A stretch of 63,781 nt of DNA from an uncultured Tessaracoccus sp. (GTDB lineage: Bacteria; Actinomycetota; Actinomycetes; Propionibacteriales; Propionibacteriaceae). The position numbers were made by a program, and so were the translations under genes. Shown piece after piece: positions 16,038 to 24,193 of the stretch. The stretch spans positions 1 to 63,781 of the forward strand of contig NZ_CAMYFI010000009.1 in the NCBI RefSeq assembly GCF_947255005.1, given 5' to 3'. The notes beneath the pieces are model-generated. The model saw nothing but the letters and a program-made list of their open reading frames with translations, had not been told where the DNA came from and made no database searches. Each line of letters begins with the position of its first letter. Position 1 is the stretch's first letter.

Positions 16038-17164
16038 ATAACCCTCAGCTGACCCGGCGCCGTGTATTGACTGGCGCGGCGCTCAGCGTCGCTATCACCG
16101 GCTGCACCAGAGGAGGGAAATCGGCCCCGTCTCCAACCCTGACGACGCCAGCGCCTCAGTCGGAGCCGCCGGTGCCGTCGCGCACGCCGGCGACCTGTGC
16201 GCCCAGCTTCCAATTCCGCGCCTTCCAGCCCGTCTCCTATGGCAATGCCCGGGCGGCGGAGCACCGCTCCGGCATCCGCTACCTGCTTCCGCTTACCCCA
16301 AATGCGACGGGGGATGCCGTCGCGGCCTCGTACCGAGACGGCGTCGTCGTGTGGGATGTCGCTTCGGGCGCGGTGCGCGGCGTGCTCGCGGAGGCGATCT
16401 GGTCGTCGGTGCTCGCGTGGAGCCCTGATGGCGTCGAGCTCGTCACCGAAGACCCCGACGGGCTAATCCGGCTCGATGCAGTATGCGGCACAAGCCTCGG
16501 CACACTGCGCGGGCATAGATTGTACGAATCGAAGGAAGGGCCGGGACAGCGTGTAATCCAGGCCCAGTTCGCGCCCGACGGGCGCCGGCTCTACTCCATC
16601 GGCGGAGATCGAACCCTGCGGGCATGGAGCGTCGACAAGGGCTCCAAGCTCGCAATCGACTTCCTGTCCGACTACCCGTTCGCGCTTGCTGTCGCGCCCG
16701 ATTCCTCTGCCGTGGTGGTGGCTGGCCACTCCCACACGACGGTGCACGATCCAGCGACGCTGGCCCAGCGCTCGATCTTCGAAACCCCCGTCCACGTGTG
16801 GCGCTTCCTCTCCCCGACGACACTCCTCGGCGCTGCGGATGAGAAGGTCGTCGTCTCATCCCTGTCCGGGAGTGAGACGAGGGTGGCGTTCACCGTCGAC
16901 GGGAACGTCACCGACGTCGCCTCCTCACCCGATGGCAGGTTTGCCGTCGCGTGTACTTCCTACCATGGGGCCTGGATCGCACCGCTGGATGGCTCCGCGG
17001 CACCCACACCCCTTGAACGCATCGACAACTCCCATGGGGCCATCAGCGGTGCCTGCTTCACACCCGACGGGAAGCAAATCATCGTCGCAGACCAACATGC
17101 CGGCATCGCAGCCTACGACCGCTCCGGCACGATCCTGCGACGCTTCGCCCAACCCGAGAACTGA
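16034..17164 (+). CDS. WD40-like beta-propeller lipoprotein
   Basis: 376 residues. The N-terminus LTRRRVLTGAALSVAITGC has twin-Arg-like residues and a lipobox ending in Cys, followed by a Pro/Ser/Thr linker (about 30-60). The rest shows repeated WD40-type blades: VVVWDVASGAVRGVLAE, LAWSPDGVELVTEDPDGLIRL, AQFAPDGRRLYSIGGDRTLRAWSVDKG, ASSPDGRFAVACTSYHGAWIAPL and CFTPDGKQIIVADQHAGIAAYD. It should sit on the outer face of the membrane. It overlaps the metallopeptidase gene by ATGA, so it may bind the effector during export or protect the producer; both are inference. The codon use is GC-rich, unlike the four genes before it. Confidence 0.75.
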   Translation: MNNPQLTRRRVLTGAALSVAITGCTRGGKSAPSPTLTTPAPQSEPPVPSRTPATCAPSFQFRAFQPVSYGNARAAEHRSGIRYLLPLTPNATGDAVAASYRDGVVVWDVASGAVRGVLAEAIWSSVLAWSPDGVELVTEDPDGLIRLDAVCGTSLGTLRGHRLYESKEGPGQRVIQAQFAPDGRRLYSIGGDRTLRAWSVDKGSKLAIDFLSDYPFALAVAPDSSAVVVAGHSHTTVHDPATLAQRSIFETPVHVWRFLSPTTLLGAADEKVVVSSLSGSETRVAFTVDGNVTDVASSPDGRFAVACTSYHGAWIAPLDGSAAPTPLERIDNSHGAISGACFTPDGKQIIVADQHAGIAAYDRSGTILRRFAQPEN

Positions 17165-17275
17165 CCCTTTCGCCCAAGCCTTCCCCACACAACATTGGAA
17201 GAAGATCTGACCCAATAGCCCATCGAACGGGCCGACAGCGAGAGCAAACGCCACACCGACCTCGCCCTATCGGCC

Positions 17276-17477
17276 ACAAACCAACGGCAAAGTCGAGCGA
17301 TTCAACCGCACCCTACTCGAGGAATGGGCCTACGCGCGCACCTACACATCAGAAGCCGAACGCGTCGAAGCGTTCCCCACATGGCTGCACCACTACAATC
17401 ACCACCGAGGCCACACCTCACTCAATGGCCAACCACCAGCCACACGCGTACCCAACCTCCCCGGACAGAACACCTAG
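17276..17477 (+). mobile_element. IS481-family transposase remnant (copy 2)
   Basis: The frame reads RPQTNGKVERFNRTLLEEW, AYARTYTSEAERVEAFPTW and LHHYNHHRGHTSLNGQPP, then ends LPGQNT: the C-terminal catalytic core of IS481 transposases, including the DDE Glu. Upstream the frame is lost, so only the last 67 or so codons remain. It is related to the remnant at 2448-2645 but keeps the segment missing there. Confidence 0.8.
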
Positions 17478-17579
17478 GCGACGCAAGCACCCTGATTCGC
17501 TACTGGATCGGACAACGCACAATGATTCCACAAACACCAGTCGCTTGCGGACGCCAAGAAGGCTACCAACGACCGGAGC

Positions 17580-17656
17580 TAACCCAATATCCACACGCGT
17601 TTCCCCAGAAGGGCGATTCTGGCCGATTTCAGCAAACGCGTGTGGATATTGGGTTA
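17580..17656. repeat. Long inverted repeat, 23-bp perfect arms (right edge of islet)
   Basis: TAACCCAATATCCACACGCG plus TTT at 17580-17602 is the exact reverse complement of 17634-17656. The 31-base spacer holds a second small palindrome, CCAGAA at 17605-17610 with TTCTGG at 17617-17622. The left half is repeated at 13324-13365. It may be a cruciform-forming mobile element such as a MITE or REP, or a double hairpin RNA. It lies 80 bp before rmuC. Confidence 0.7.
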
Positions 17657-17736
17657 GGTGTGACGTCAGCCATTGCTGATGACACTCACCAGACGGGTAC
17701 GCAGAAATTGTCAGAGGTGTCTGCAACGCTGAAGGC

Positions 17737-19053
17737 ATGGAGATTTGGGTAGTTCCGACAGTCCTCCTCGCGGCGGTCATTGGCGCGCTCGCGGGGTGGT
17801 GGTTCACGCACTCTCGAGCCAGCGTCGCCGCCGCGAATCTGCGGGCAGACATCGCCGACCGCGACGCCACGGTGGCTGAGCTGCAGGGCAGCATTGCGCA
17901 GTTGCAGGGCAAGGCCGCCGCCGCGGAGGCGAAGGTGGCGGGGCTGCAGGCAGAACGCGACGCCGCCATCGCCCGTGCCCGCGAGGTGGCTGCAGACCGC
18001 GCGTCGCTCGAAGAACGTTTCAAGGCCATCACCTCAGAGCAGCTGGCCCGGCAAAGCGAGCACACCACGAAGCAGCTCGTAGAACCGGTGAGCGAGGGGT
18101 TGAAGCTACTCACACAGCGCATTCAAGCGGTAGAGCAGGAACGCGCAGCAATGAGCGCAGAGCTGCGCACGCAAATCGCCGCCATGCAGGCCTCCGGCGA
18201 CGCCCTGCGCAAAGAGACGCTCGGCCTGGCCAACGCTCTGCGCACCCCGCAGGTGCGCGGTTCGTGGGGCGAGCAGAGCCTGCGACGCATGGTGGAGGTC
18301 TCCGGCCTCACCTCACGCGTCGATTTCGACGAACAAACCTCCACCACCGCCGACGACGGCTCGCTTCGTCGCCCTGACATGCGCATCCATCTGGCGGGTG
18401 GCAAAGAGATCTTCGTCGACTCGAAGGCGCCGCTTTCTGCCGTGCTCGAGGCGTACAACACCGACGACGAAGCCGCCCAGGTGCAGCACCTCGACCGCTT
18501 CGCGCGCCACGTGCGCACCCACATCGACGACTTATCGAGCAAGCACTACTGGGATCTCAGTCTTGCTTCGCCGGAATTTGTGGTGCTGTTCCTTGGCTCC
18601 GACGAGTTCTACCGCCTCGCGCAAGAACGCATGCCGGATCTCCACGACTACGCAGCCCGACGCAACGTCATGCTGGCATCCCCCGGCATCCTCATTCCGA
18701 TGCTGCACATCGTCGCGCACGGGTGGTCGCAGGCGTCACTGGCGGAGTCCGCGAAAGAGGTGGTAGAGCTCGGACGAAGCCTGCACGCACGCCTGGCCAC
18801 CATGGGCGGGCACTTCGCGGCGGCAAGCCGCGGGCTCAACCAGGCCGTCGTGAACTACAACAAGGCCATCGCCAGCCTGGAGTCTCGCGTGTTGGTATCA
18901 GCACGAAGGTTCACAGACCTCGACGTCACGAAGGCCGGGCTCGACGAGCTCGCCCCCGTCGCTACCACGCCGTCCTGGCCGTCGGCACCGGAGCTCGCCG
19001 ACGATCAACCCGCGGCCTTGCCAGACGCAGTCCCGGGTAGCGAGTCACAGTGA
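17737..19053 (+). CDS. rmuC: DNA recombination protein RmuC
   Basis: 438 residues. One N-terminal membrane anchor (VPTVLLAAVIGALAGWWF) is followed by a long Ala/Glu-rich coiled coil (about 30-165) and the RmuC nuclease-like core: LRTPQVRGSWGEQSLRRMVEVSGL, RRPDMRIHLAGGKEIFVDSKAPL and PEFVVLFLGSDEFYRLAQ. RmuC limits recombination at inverted repeats and is predicted to be a nuclease. A Pro/Ala-rich tail closes the protein. Chromosomal backbone resumes here after the islet. Confidence 0.93.
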   Translation: MEIWVVPTVLLAAVIGALAGWWFTHSRASVAAANLRADIADRDATVAELQGSIAQLQGKAAAAEAKVAGLQAERDAAIARAREVAADRASLEERFKAITSEQLARQSEHTTKQLVEPVSEGLKLLTQRIQAVEQERAAMSAELRTQIAAMQASGDALRKETLGLANALRTPQVRGSWGEQSLRRMVEVSGLTSRVDFDEQTSTTADDGSLRRPDMRIHLAGGKEIFVDSKAPLSAVLEAYNTDDEAAQVQHLDRFARHVRTHIDDLSSKHYWDLSLASPEFVVLFLGSDEFYRLAQERMPDLHDYAARRNVMLASPGILIPMLHIVAHGWSQASLAESAKEVVELGRSLHARLATMGGHFAAASRGLNQAVVNYNKAIASLESRVLVSARRFTDLDVTKAGLDELAPVATTPSWPSAPELADDQPAALPDAVPGSESQ

Positions 19054-19078
19054 GCTCAGTACACAGTTCTGCGCAAGA

Positions 19079-20356
19079 ATGGCACCTATGACTTCCGTCG
19101 CTGAACTTGCCGAACTCATCTCACCTGCGCTGAAACGCATCACCGGCGTCGCCACGCGCACGCCCGTGCAGCGAAACGCACGGCTGTCGACGCTCACCGG
19201 CAGCGAGGTGTGGCTCAAGCGAGAAGACCTCCAGCCCGTGCGCTCCTACAAGTTGCGCGGCGCCTACAACCTCATCGCCCAGCTCTCCAGCGACGAGCAG
19301 CGCGCCGGCGTGGTGTGCGCGTCGGCGGGAAACCACGCCCAGGGCGTGGCGTTTAGCGCCTCACAGCTCGGCATCGACGCGACGATCTTCGTCCCCCACA
19401 CCACCCCCAGGCAGAAGCGCGAGCGCATCACCGCGTTGGGCGGGGGGCACGTCGAATTGGTGATGGCCGGCTCCACGTACGATCAGGCCAGCAACGCGTC
19501 GAAGGAGTTCGCCAAGGCCGAGGGCAAGGTGCTCGTGCCGGCGTTCGACGACCCGCGCACGATCGCCGGGCAGGCCACCGCCGTCGCGGAGGCGTTCGAA
19601 CAGCTCGACTTCGTGCCCGACGTGGTGCTGCTGCCGGTGGGCGGAGGCGGGCTGTTGTCCGGGTCCGCTGCTTGGCTGCGCACCCATCACCCGAACGTGC
19701 GCATCGTCGGGGTTGAGCCGGAAGGCGCACCCTGCGTGGCCGCCGCGCTCTCGGCGGGCCGGCCGATGGAGCTCAGCGACATCGACACCTTCGTCGACGG
19801 TGCGGCGGTCTCCCGGGTGGGGGATGTGACGTTCGACATCATCCGCGAGGCGAAGCCCGAACTCGTCCGGGTGCCCGAGGGGCAAGTCTGCAGCGAGATG
19901 CTGGACATGTACCAAATCGACGGCATCATCGCGGAGCCCGCTGGCGCCCTGGCATCGTCGGCACTCCCCACCGGCGGAGTGGGCACCCGAGTGCAGATTC
20001 CGGGTGGGTCGAAGGTCCTCTCTCTCATCTCCGGCGGTAACAACGACGTCGCACGCTACGCCGAAGTCGTGGAGCGCTCCCTCATCCACGAGGGGCGCAA
20101 GCGGTACTTCCTCGTGAGTTTCCCGCAGCAGCCGGGCGCGCTGCGAAGGTTCCTCGACGAGGTCCTCGGCCCCGACGACGACATCGCCCACTTCGAGTAC
20201 GTGAAGCGCAGCTCGCGCGAGACGGGCCCGGCCATGGTGGGCATCGAGCTCGGCAACCCCGGCGATTACCCGTTCCTGATGCAGCGCATCGCCGAGGTCG
20301 GCATGGAGGTGGAGCTCATCACCTACGGGTCTCCGCTGTTCAGGTTCCTCGTGTAA
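19079..20356 (+). CDS. ilvA: Threonine ammonia-lyase (biosynthetic)
   Basis: 425 residues. PLP enzyme converting threonine to 2-oxobutyrate for isoleucine synthesis. The Schiff-base lysine is in PVRSYKLRGAYN, the substrate loop is ASAGNHAQGVA, and the phosphate-binding glycine run is LPVGGGGLLSG. A C-terminal ACT-like regulatory part (about 335-425; RYFLVSFPQQPGALRRFLDEVLGP) suggests isoleucine feedback. Starts at 19079 (MAPM) and 19088 (MTSV) are both plausible. Confidence 0.95.
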   Translation: MAPMTSVAELAELISPALKRITGVATRTPVQRNARLSTLTGSEVWLKREDLQPVRSYKLRGAYNLIAQLSSDEQRAGVVCASAGNHAQGVAFSASQLGIDATIFVPHTTPRQKRERITALGGGHVELVMAGSTYDQASNASKEFAKAEGKVLVPAFDDPRTIAGQATAVAEAFEQLDFVPDVVLLPVGGGGLLSGSAAWLRTHHPNVRIVGVEPEGAPCVAAALSAGRPMELSDIDTFVDGAAVSRVGDVTFDIIREAKPELVRVPEGQVCSEMLDMYQIDGIIAEPAGALASSALPTGGVGTRVQIPGGSKVLSLISGGNNDVARYAEVVERSLIHEGRKRYFLVSFPQQPGALRRFLDEVLGPDDDIAHFEYVKRSSRETGPAMVGIELGNPGDYPFLMQRIAEVGMEVELITYGSPLFRFLV

Positions 20357-20382
20357 GGCAACCCGAACGGCGGCGCCCCTCG

Positions 20383-21555
20383 TCAGGCAGCCAAACGAAG
20401 GTCGTCGACACCCGTCGACGGCAGGCCGGGCGCGGTATCCGACGTCTCGGGCGCGCTGTCGTCGCCCTCAGAGGAATCCGTGTCGGTCTCGGGCTGCTCG
20501 GCGTCAGGGGAATCTTCCGACGGCGTCTCGTCCTCGTCGGCTTCTCCCTGCTGCACAGCCGAGAGCCAGTACGCCCAGAGCCGTTCCTTGGCGCCGCCCA
20601 CCGGGCCGACCACGGCCTCGAGTTCGCTGGGGTTCGGCTTCCACGCGGCCTTCACCGCAGCGACCGCCTCTTCGACGGAGCCAGCCTTCGCTGACAGCTT
20701 CAGCAGGTAGTCCGGAACGGTCAGCGCCGGATCGGCGATGCCCACCAGCGGGGCGCCGATGGCCGCGACGGGCGGGAACACCGAACCAGGGATACCCACC
20801 ACTACTTCCGCTGACGACGCCGCCGCGATGGTGCCTTCGTCGGCGATCTCGTACTGCTCCCACAGGCCCCGGTCCTCACGCGGGTGCAGGCCCACGCGTA
20901 TGTGGTAGCCCTCAGCGTCGAGCGCAGCCGCGGTGTCGAGGAGGAGCTGCGTGCCGGGGGCGGCGCCGCCCGTTTCGTCGGGGCGAGTGACCGAGGTGGC
21001 GATGAGCACGGTGCCCTTCGTCGGGTTGTAGGCGCCGACGTCGTCGAGCCCCATGTTGCCAACAACCTCGATCTCCTCGGCGTTCAACCCGAAGTGGGTT
21101 CCGAACACCTTGGCTTCGTCGCTGGACTGCGCGGTCGCGCCCACGAGCCGCGGGCGGATGGCGTCGGCGAACTCGGCGTGCTCCGGATTGAGGTAGGCGA
21201 GCGAGCTGGCGACGACCGGGACGCTCGGCAGCGCCTCCACCACGATGGCCGGCCACTCAGTCGCACCGTTCACGACGAGGAGGTCGGCGCCCCACTCGTC
21301 GGCCTGGTCCAGAGTGATCACCTCGACGCCGTCGTCGGCTTTGTGGTCGAGGTCAGGTGAGACGAGGGCGATGCGCCCACCCTGTTCTTTGACGTAGTCC
21401 ACCATCTGCTTGATGTGGTACGAACCGTACGGCTCATTCGTGGCGACGAGGACGTCGAGCTGGTCGTCGTCTGCGTGAGCCGGTGCTGTCATCACGGTGC
21501 TGACGGCAAGGACGAGCGAGATGATGCCGACGAGCGCGCGGCGGGCGATGTGCAT
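20383..21555 (-). CDS. Secreted protein with C-terminal LPSTG but no membrane anchor; possible GT-B-like fold
   Basis: 390 residues from the ATG at 21555, which opens a Sec signal peptide (MHIARRALVGIISLVLAVST, cleavage after AHA). The body alternates strands and helices (DVLVATNEPYGSYHIKQMVDYV, GADLLVVNGATEW, KGTVLIATSVTRPDE, EVVVGIPGSVFPPVAAIGAPLVGI) like a two-lobed GT-B/epimerase-type fold, but I cannot name the family. The last 70 residues are acidic and Ser/Thr-rich. The protein ends GLPSTGVDDLRLAA: a sortase-type LPxTG followed by only eight residues, with no hydrophobic helix or positive tail. Convergent with ilvA. Confidence 0.75.
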   Translation of the reverse strand: MHIARRALVGIISLVLAVSTVMTAPAHADDDQLDVLVATNEPYGSYHIKQMVDYVKEQGGRIALVSPDLDHKADDGVEVITLDQADEWGADLLVVNGATEWPAIVVEALPSVPVVASSLAYLNPEHAEFADAIRPRLVGATAQSSDEAKVFGTHFGLNAEEIEVVGNMGLDDVGAYNPTKGTVLIATSVTRPDETGGAAPGTQLLLDTAAALDAEGYHIRVGLHPREDRGLWEQYEIADEGTIAAASSAEVVVGIPGSVFPPVAAIGAPLVGIADPALTVPDYLLKLSAKAGSVEEAVAAVKAAWKPNPSELEAVVGPVGGAKERLWAYWLSAVQQGEADEDETPSEDSPDAEQPETDTDSSEGDDSAPETSDTAPGLPSTGVDDLRLAA

Positions 21556-21667
21556 GGAAACTCCTGAGTCGACGTTGGGAGTTCCAGCTTGGCTAACCCA
21601 GGTGAACGGCGTGCGAAGGTTACGTGAACGGTGAGCAGGCGACCAGGATGCCGGACTGCGGCAGAAA

Positions 21668-21747
21668 AACTTCAAAATCCGTACCCAGATTGACCAAACC
21701 CCCTGTTTTGAGGGGGTTAGACGAATCTGCGTACGGATTATGAAGTT
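21668..21747. repeat. Long nested inverted repeat upstream of vapBC-like pair
   Basis: AACTTCAAAATCCGTAC at 21668-21684 pairs with GTACGGATTATGAAGTT at 21731-21747 with one mismatch. Inside it CAGATT pairs with AATCTG, and AACCCCCT pairs with AGGGGGTT around GTTTTG. The whole would fold as one long interrupted hairpin. It sits between a secreted-protein gene and the toxin-antitoxin pair, so it could act as a terminator, an operator or a mobile repeat. Confidence 0.6.
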
Positions 21748-21793
21748 CACGGACAGGTGTTGCACCCAGGTCACCGGTGGTACACTCGTGGCC

Positions 21794-22051
21794 ATGCCAA
21801 CCGCACTGCCGCGTTTCCAAGTCACCCAGACGAGCGAGATCGCCAACGCTCTTGCCATCGCCGCCACAGAATGGCCGGACGCCCCACGGCCGGAGCTCGT
21901 CACGCACCTATTCCGCGAGGGTGCGGCAGCTATTCAGCATCGACAGGACAAGCGTGCCGAAGCGCAACGCTCCGCCGCTATCGCGACGCAGGGAATCCTC
22001 GCGTACCCGCCCGCGTATCTGGCGGAGCTTCGAGCGGAGTGGCCCGAGTGA
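21794..22051 (+). CDS. VapB-like antitoxin of a PIN-toxin pair
   Basis: 85 residues. There is no clear DNA-binding motif, but the size, the helical composition (ATEWPDAPRPELVTHLFREGAAAI) and the four-base overlap with a PIN-domain toxin gene identify it as the antitoxin. It ends in AYPPAYLAELRAEWPE, which may wrap the toxin active site. Start at 21794 (MPTALPRF) is preferred to an upstream in-frame ATG at 21740 because the latter lies in the inverted-repeat region. Confidence 0.7.
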   Translation: MPTALPRFQVTQTSEIANALAIAATEWPDAPRPELVTHLFREGAAAIQHRQDKRAEAQRSAAIATQGILAYPPAYLAELRAEWPE

Positions 22052-22434
22052 TCATTCTCGACGCGAGCGTACTGATGGCCCACTTCACGCCAGGAGACGT
22101 CCACGCCAGCAGTGCACTGGAGATTCTGGACACCGAGGAAGAGCTCGCACTGCACTTCCTCACCCTGGCAGAAATACTCGTCCACCCTGCGAAGGTGGGC
22201 GCCGAGCGCACCATCCACCAGGCGCTCGACACTCTCGGCGTTATACAGCTACCGGTGACGCCCGACGAGCCGTCCCGCATCGCGCGGATTCGAGCGACTA
22301 CCAGCCTGCGCATGCCAGATGCCTGCGTGCTCGCGGCAGCGCTCCATCAGGGTGCAGCCCTCGCCACCTTCGACAACCATCTCGCCGATGTCGCCCGGAG
22401 CAATGGCGTCGCGACGCACGACTTCGCCGCCTAG
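22048..22434 (+). CDS. vapC: PIN-domain ribonuclease toxin (VapC-like)
   Basis: 128 residues with the PIN acidic set: Asp in VIILDASVLMAHF, Glu in FLTLAEILVHPAK, Asp in SLRMPDACVLAAAL and Asp in LATFDNHLADVA. VapC toxins are Mg-dependent RNases that cut tRNA or rRNA. The GTG start overlaps the antitoxin stop (GTGA). All catalytic residues are present, so it appears intact. Confidence 0.88.
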   Translation: MIILDASVLMAHFTPGDVHASSALEILDTEEELALHFLTLAEILVHPAKVGAERTIHQALDTLGVIQLPVTPDEPSRIARIRATTSLRMPDACVLAAALHQGAALATFDNHLADVARSNGVATHDFAA

Positions 22435-22435
22435 C

Positions 22436-23401
22436 TCAGTGCTGCACCTTCTTGCGGAGGTCTTTCCTGAGCTCAGGCGGCAATGCGAAATGCAGCGTCT
22501 CTTCGGTGAGAGTTTCCTCAACGCCGGGGGGATACCCCTTCGATTCCAGAAACTCGAGGACGCCCTGCACCAGCCGCTCAGGCACTGACGCGCCGGAGGT
22601 GACCCCCACCACGTCTGCCCCGTCAAGCCACTCATCCTTGATCTCCGTGTGGTTGTCCACCCGATACGACGCCTTCGCGCCACCCTCCAACGCCACTTCG
22701 ACAAGGCGTTTCGTGTTGGACGAGTTGTCGGAACCCACGACGATCATGAGGTCGCAGCCCTTGGACGCGATCTGCTTTACCGCCATCTGGCGGTTCTGTG
22801 TGGCGTAGCAAATGTCGTCCGAGGGCGGGTCCTGCAGCTGCGGGAACTTCTCGCGGAGTCGACGCACGATCTCCATCGTCTCGTCCACTGACAACGTGGT
22901 TTGCGACAGCCACGCGACGTTGGCCCCGTCGGGGAGCTCCACCTTGTCGACGTCGTCAGGCGACTCAACGAGGATGGTGTTCTCGGGTGCCTCCCCCATG
23001 GTGCCCTCGACTTCCTCGTGGCCGTCGTGGCCGATGAGGAGAATCGTCGTGCCGTCCTTTGCGAAGCGCTTCGCCTCGTGATGCACCTTCGTGACCAGCG
23101 GGCAGGTCGCGTCGACAGTCTTCAACTGCCGCTTGCCGGCCTTCTCGCGCACCAGCGGTGACACCCCGTGCGCCGAGAACACGACGGTCGACCCCTCGGG
23201 CACTTCGTCGAGCTCATCGACGAAAATCGCCCCGCGACTCTCGAGGTTTTCGACGACGTGCTTGTTGTGGACGATCTCTTTACGCACGTAGATGGGCTGT
23301 TCATACAGGTCAAGGGACTTCTCGACGGTGATCACGGCCCTGTCAACCCCCGCGCAGTATCCACGCGGCGCGGCCACCACCACTCGCTTCTCATTAGCCA
23401 T
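22436..23401 (-). CDS. ispH: 4-hydroxy-3-methylbut-2-enyl diphosphate reductase
   Basis: 321 residues. It makes IPP and DMAPP in the last step of the MEP isoprenoid pathway. The three iron-sulfur cysteines are visible: GYCAGVDRA, DATCPLVTK and DDICYATQNRQ, with the SDNSSNTKRL substrate loop. Full length. It runs convergent with vapC, two bases apart, and divergent from the hypothetical gene at 23456. Confidence 0.97.
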   Translation of the reverse strand: MANEKRVVVAAPRGYCAGVDRAVITVEKSLDLYEQPIYVRKEIVHNKHVVENLESRGAIFVDELDEVPEGSTVVFSAHGVSPLVREKAGKRQLKTVDATCPLVTKVHHEAKRFAKDGTTILLIGHDGHEEVEGTMGEAPENTILVESPDDVDKVELPDGANVAWLSQTTLSVDETMEIVRRLREKFPQLQDPPSDDICYATQNRQMAVKQIASKGCDLMIVVGSDNSSNTKRLVEVALEGGAKASYRVDNHTEIKDEWLDGADVVGVTSGASVPERLVQGVLEFLESKGYPPGVEETLTEETLHFALPPELRKDLRKKVQH

Positions 23402-23455
23402 GCCGCACAGTCTAGGTGCATTTTTCTGTCAGACCCCACGGCTAGGGTGGTGGGT

Positions 23456-24193
23456 ATGCAAGCGCAGGAACTCACCACGCTCGGATTCGCCACCAATAAC
23501 CCGACGAAGCTCCTCACCGACGCGGTCGCGACGGGGCATGTGCGCGGGCTGCAGAAAGTGCCAGGTTTCGACTTGGTCGGCGCCTTCACCGACCCGTCGG
23601 GAGCCAGGCTGTCGCTCATTCGTCGCAAGGGCCACGACGTCGTCGCCACGCCGGCGCTGGCCTCGTCGGAGGCACATCGGGCGGCGGTGTACCGCGTACG
23701 AAGCCAGCTCGCCCATGTGTCGTTCTTCCTCGACGACGAAGAAACGCTCGACGCCATCGTCGCCGTCGACGACCCAACGCAGTACCCCGAGCGGAATGCC
23801 CGAGATTCCAACTCATTCACCATCATCCAATCCTTCCGGCTCGGAGCCATCGGGTTGCGAGCCGACGTGTACGCCAATGAGGAGGAGTTCCTCGCGCGTC
23901 GTCCCGACGACGACCGCGCTTGGTCGTCGCGCTCGCTGGCATCACCGTCGGTGGCTGCCGAGGGCATTCTCTCCGACGGTGAGCTGTCGCCGCGGGCATT
24001 CGTCGGCTTCACGGTAGAGAGCGCTTGGAAGCGCACCAATGAGCTCACTGGCAAGGAGTTTTGGTACGGGGTAGGTCTGTCCAAGCTGCGGCTAGCGTTC
24101 GCGCTGCCAGCGAACTACGATGTCGAACCGGGCAACGTCGTGCTAGGCACGTTCTCGCTGACGGGCTCGTCGGGGCTCTGGGACGAGGCGTAG
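23456..24193 (+). CDS. Conserved hypothetical protein upstream of xseA
   Basis: 245 residues, no signal or membrane segment. Mixed alpha/beta with motifs such as DLVGAFTDPSGARLSLIRRKG, QLAHVSFFLDDEETLDAIVAVDDPTQYP and FVGFTVESAWKRTNELTGKEFWYGVG. I do not recognise a named domain. Its place between ispH and xseA matches the conserved hypothetical found there in mycobacteria (recalled as Rv1109c). The stop TAG directly abuts the xseA start, so the two are co-transcribed. Confidence 0.8.
   Translation: MQAQELTTLGFATNNPTKLLTDAVATGHVRGLQKVPGFDLVGAFTDPSGARLSLIRRKGHDVVATPALASSEAHRAAVYRVRSQLAHVSFFLDDEETLDAIVAVDDPTQYPERNARDSNSFTIIQSFRLGAIGLRADVYANEEEFLARRPDDDRAWSSRSLASPSVAAEGILSDGELSPRAFVGFTVESAWKRTNELTGKEFWYGVGLSKLRLAFALPANYDVEPGNVVLGTFSLTGSSGLWDEA

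Noticed and set aside
13623..17164. Prophage or conjugative element around the metallopeptidase operon
   Set aside because: No integrase, capsid, portal, relaxase or attachment-site tRNA is present; only transposase tails flank it.
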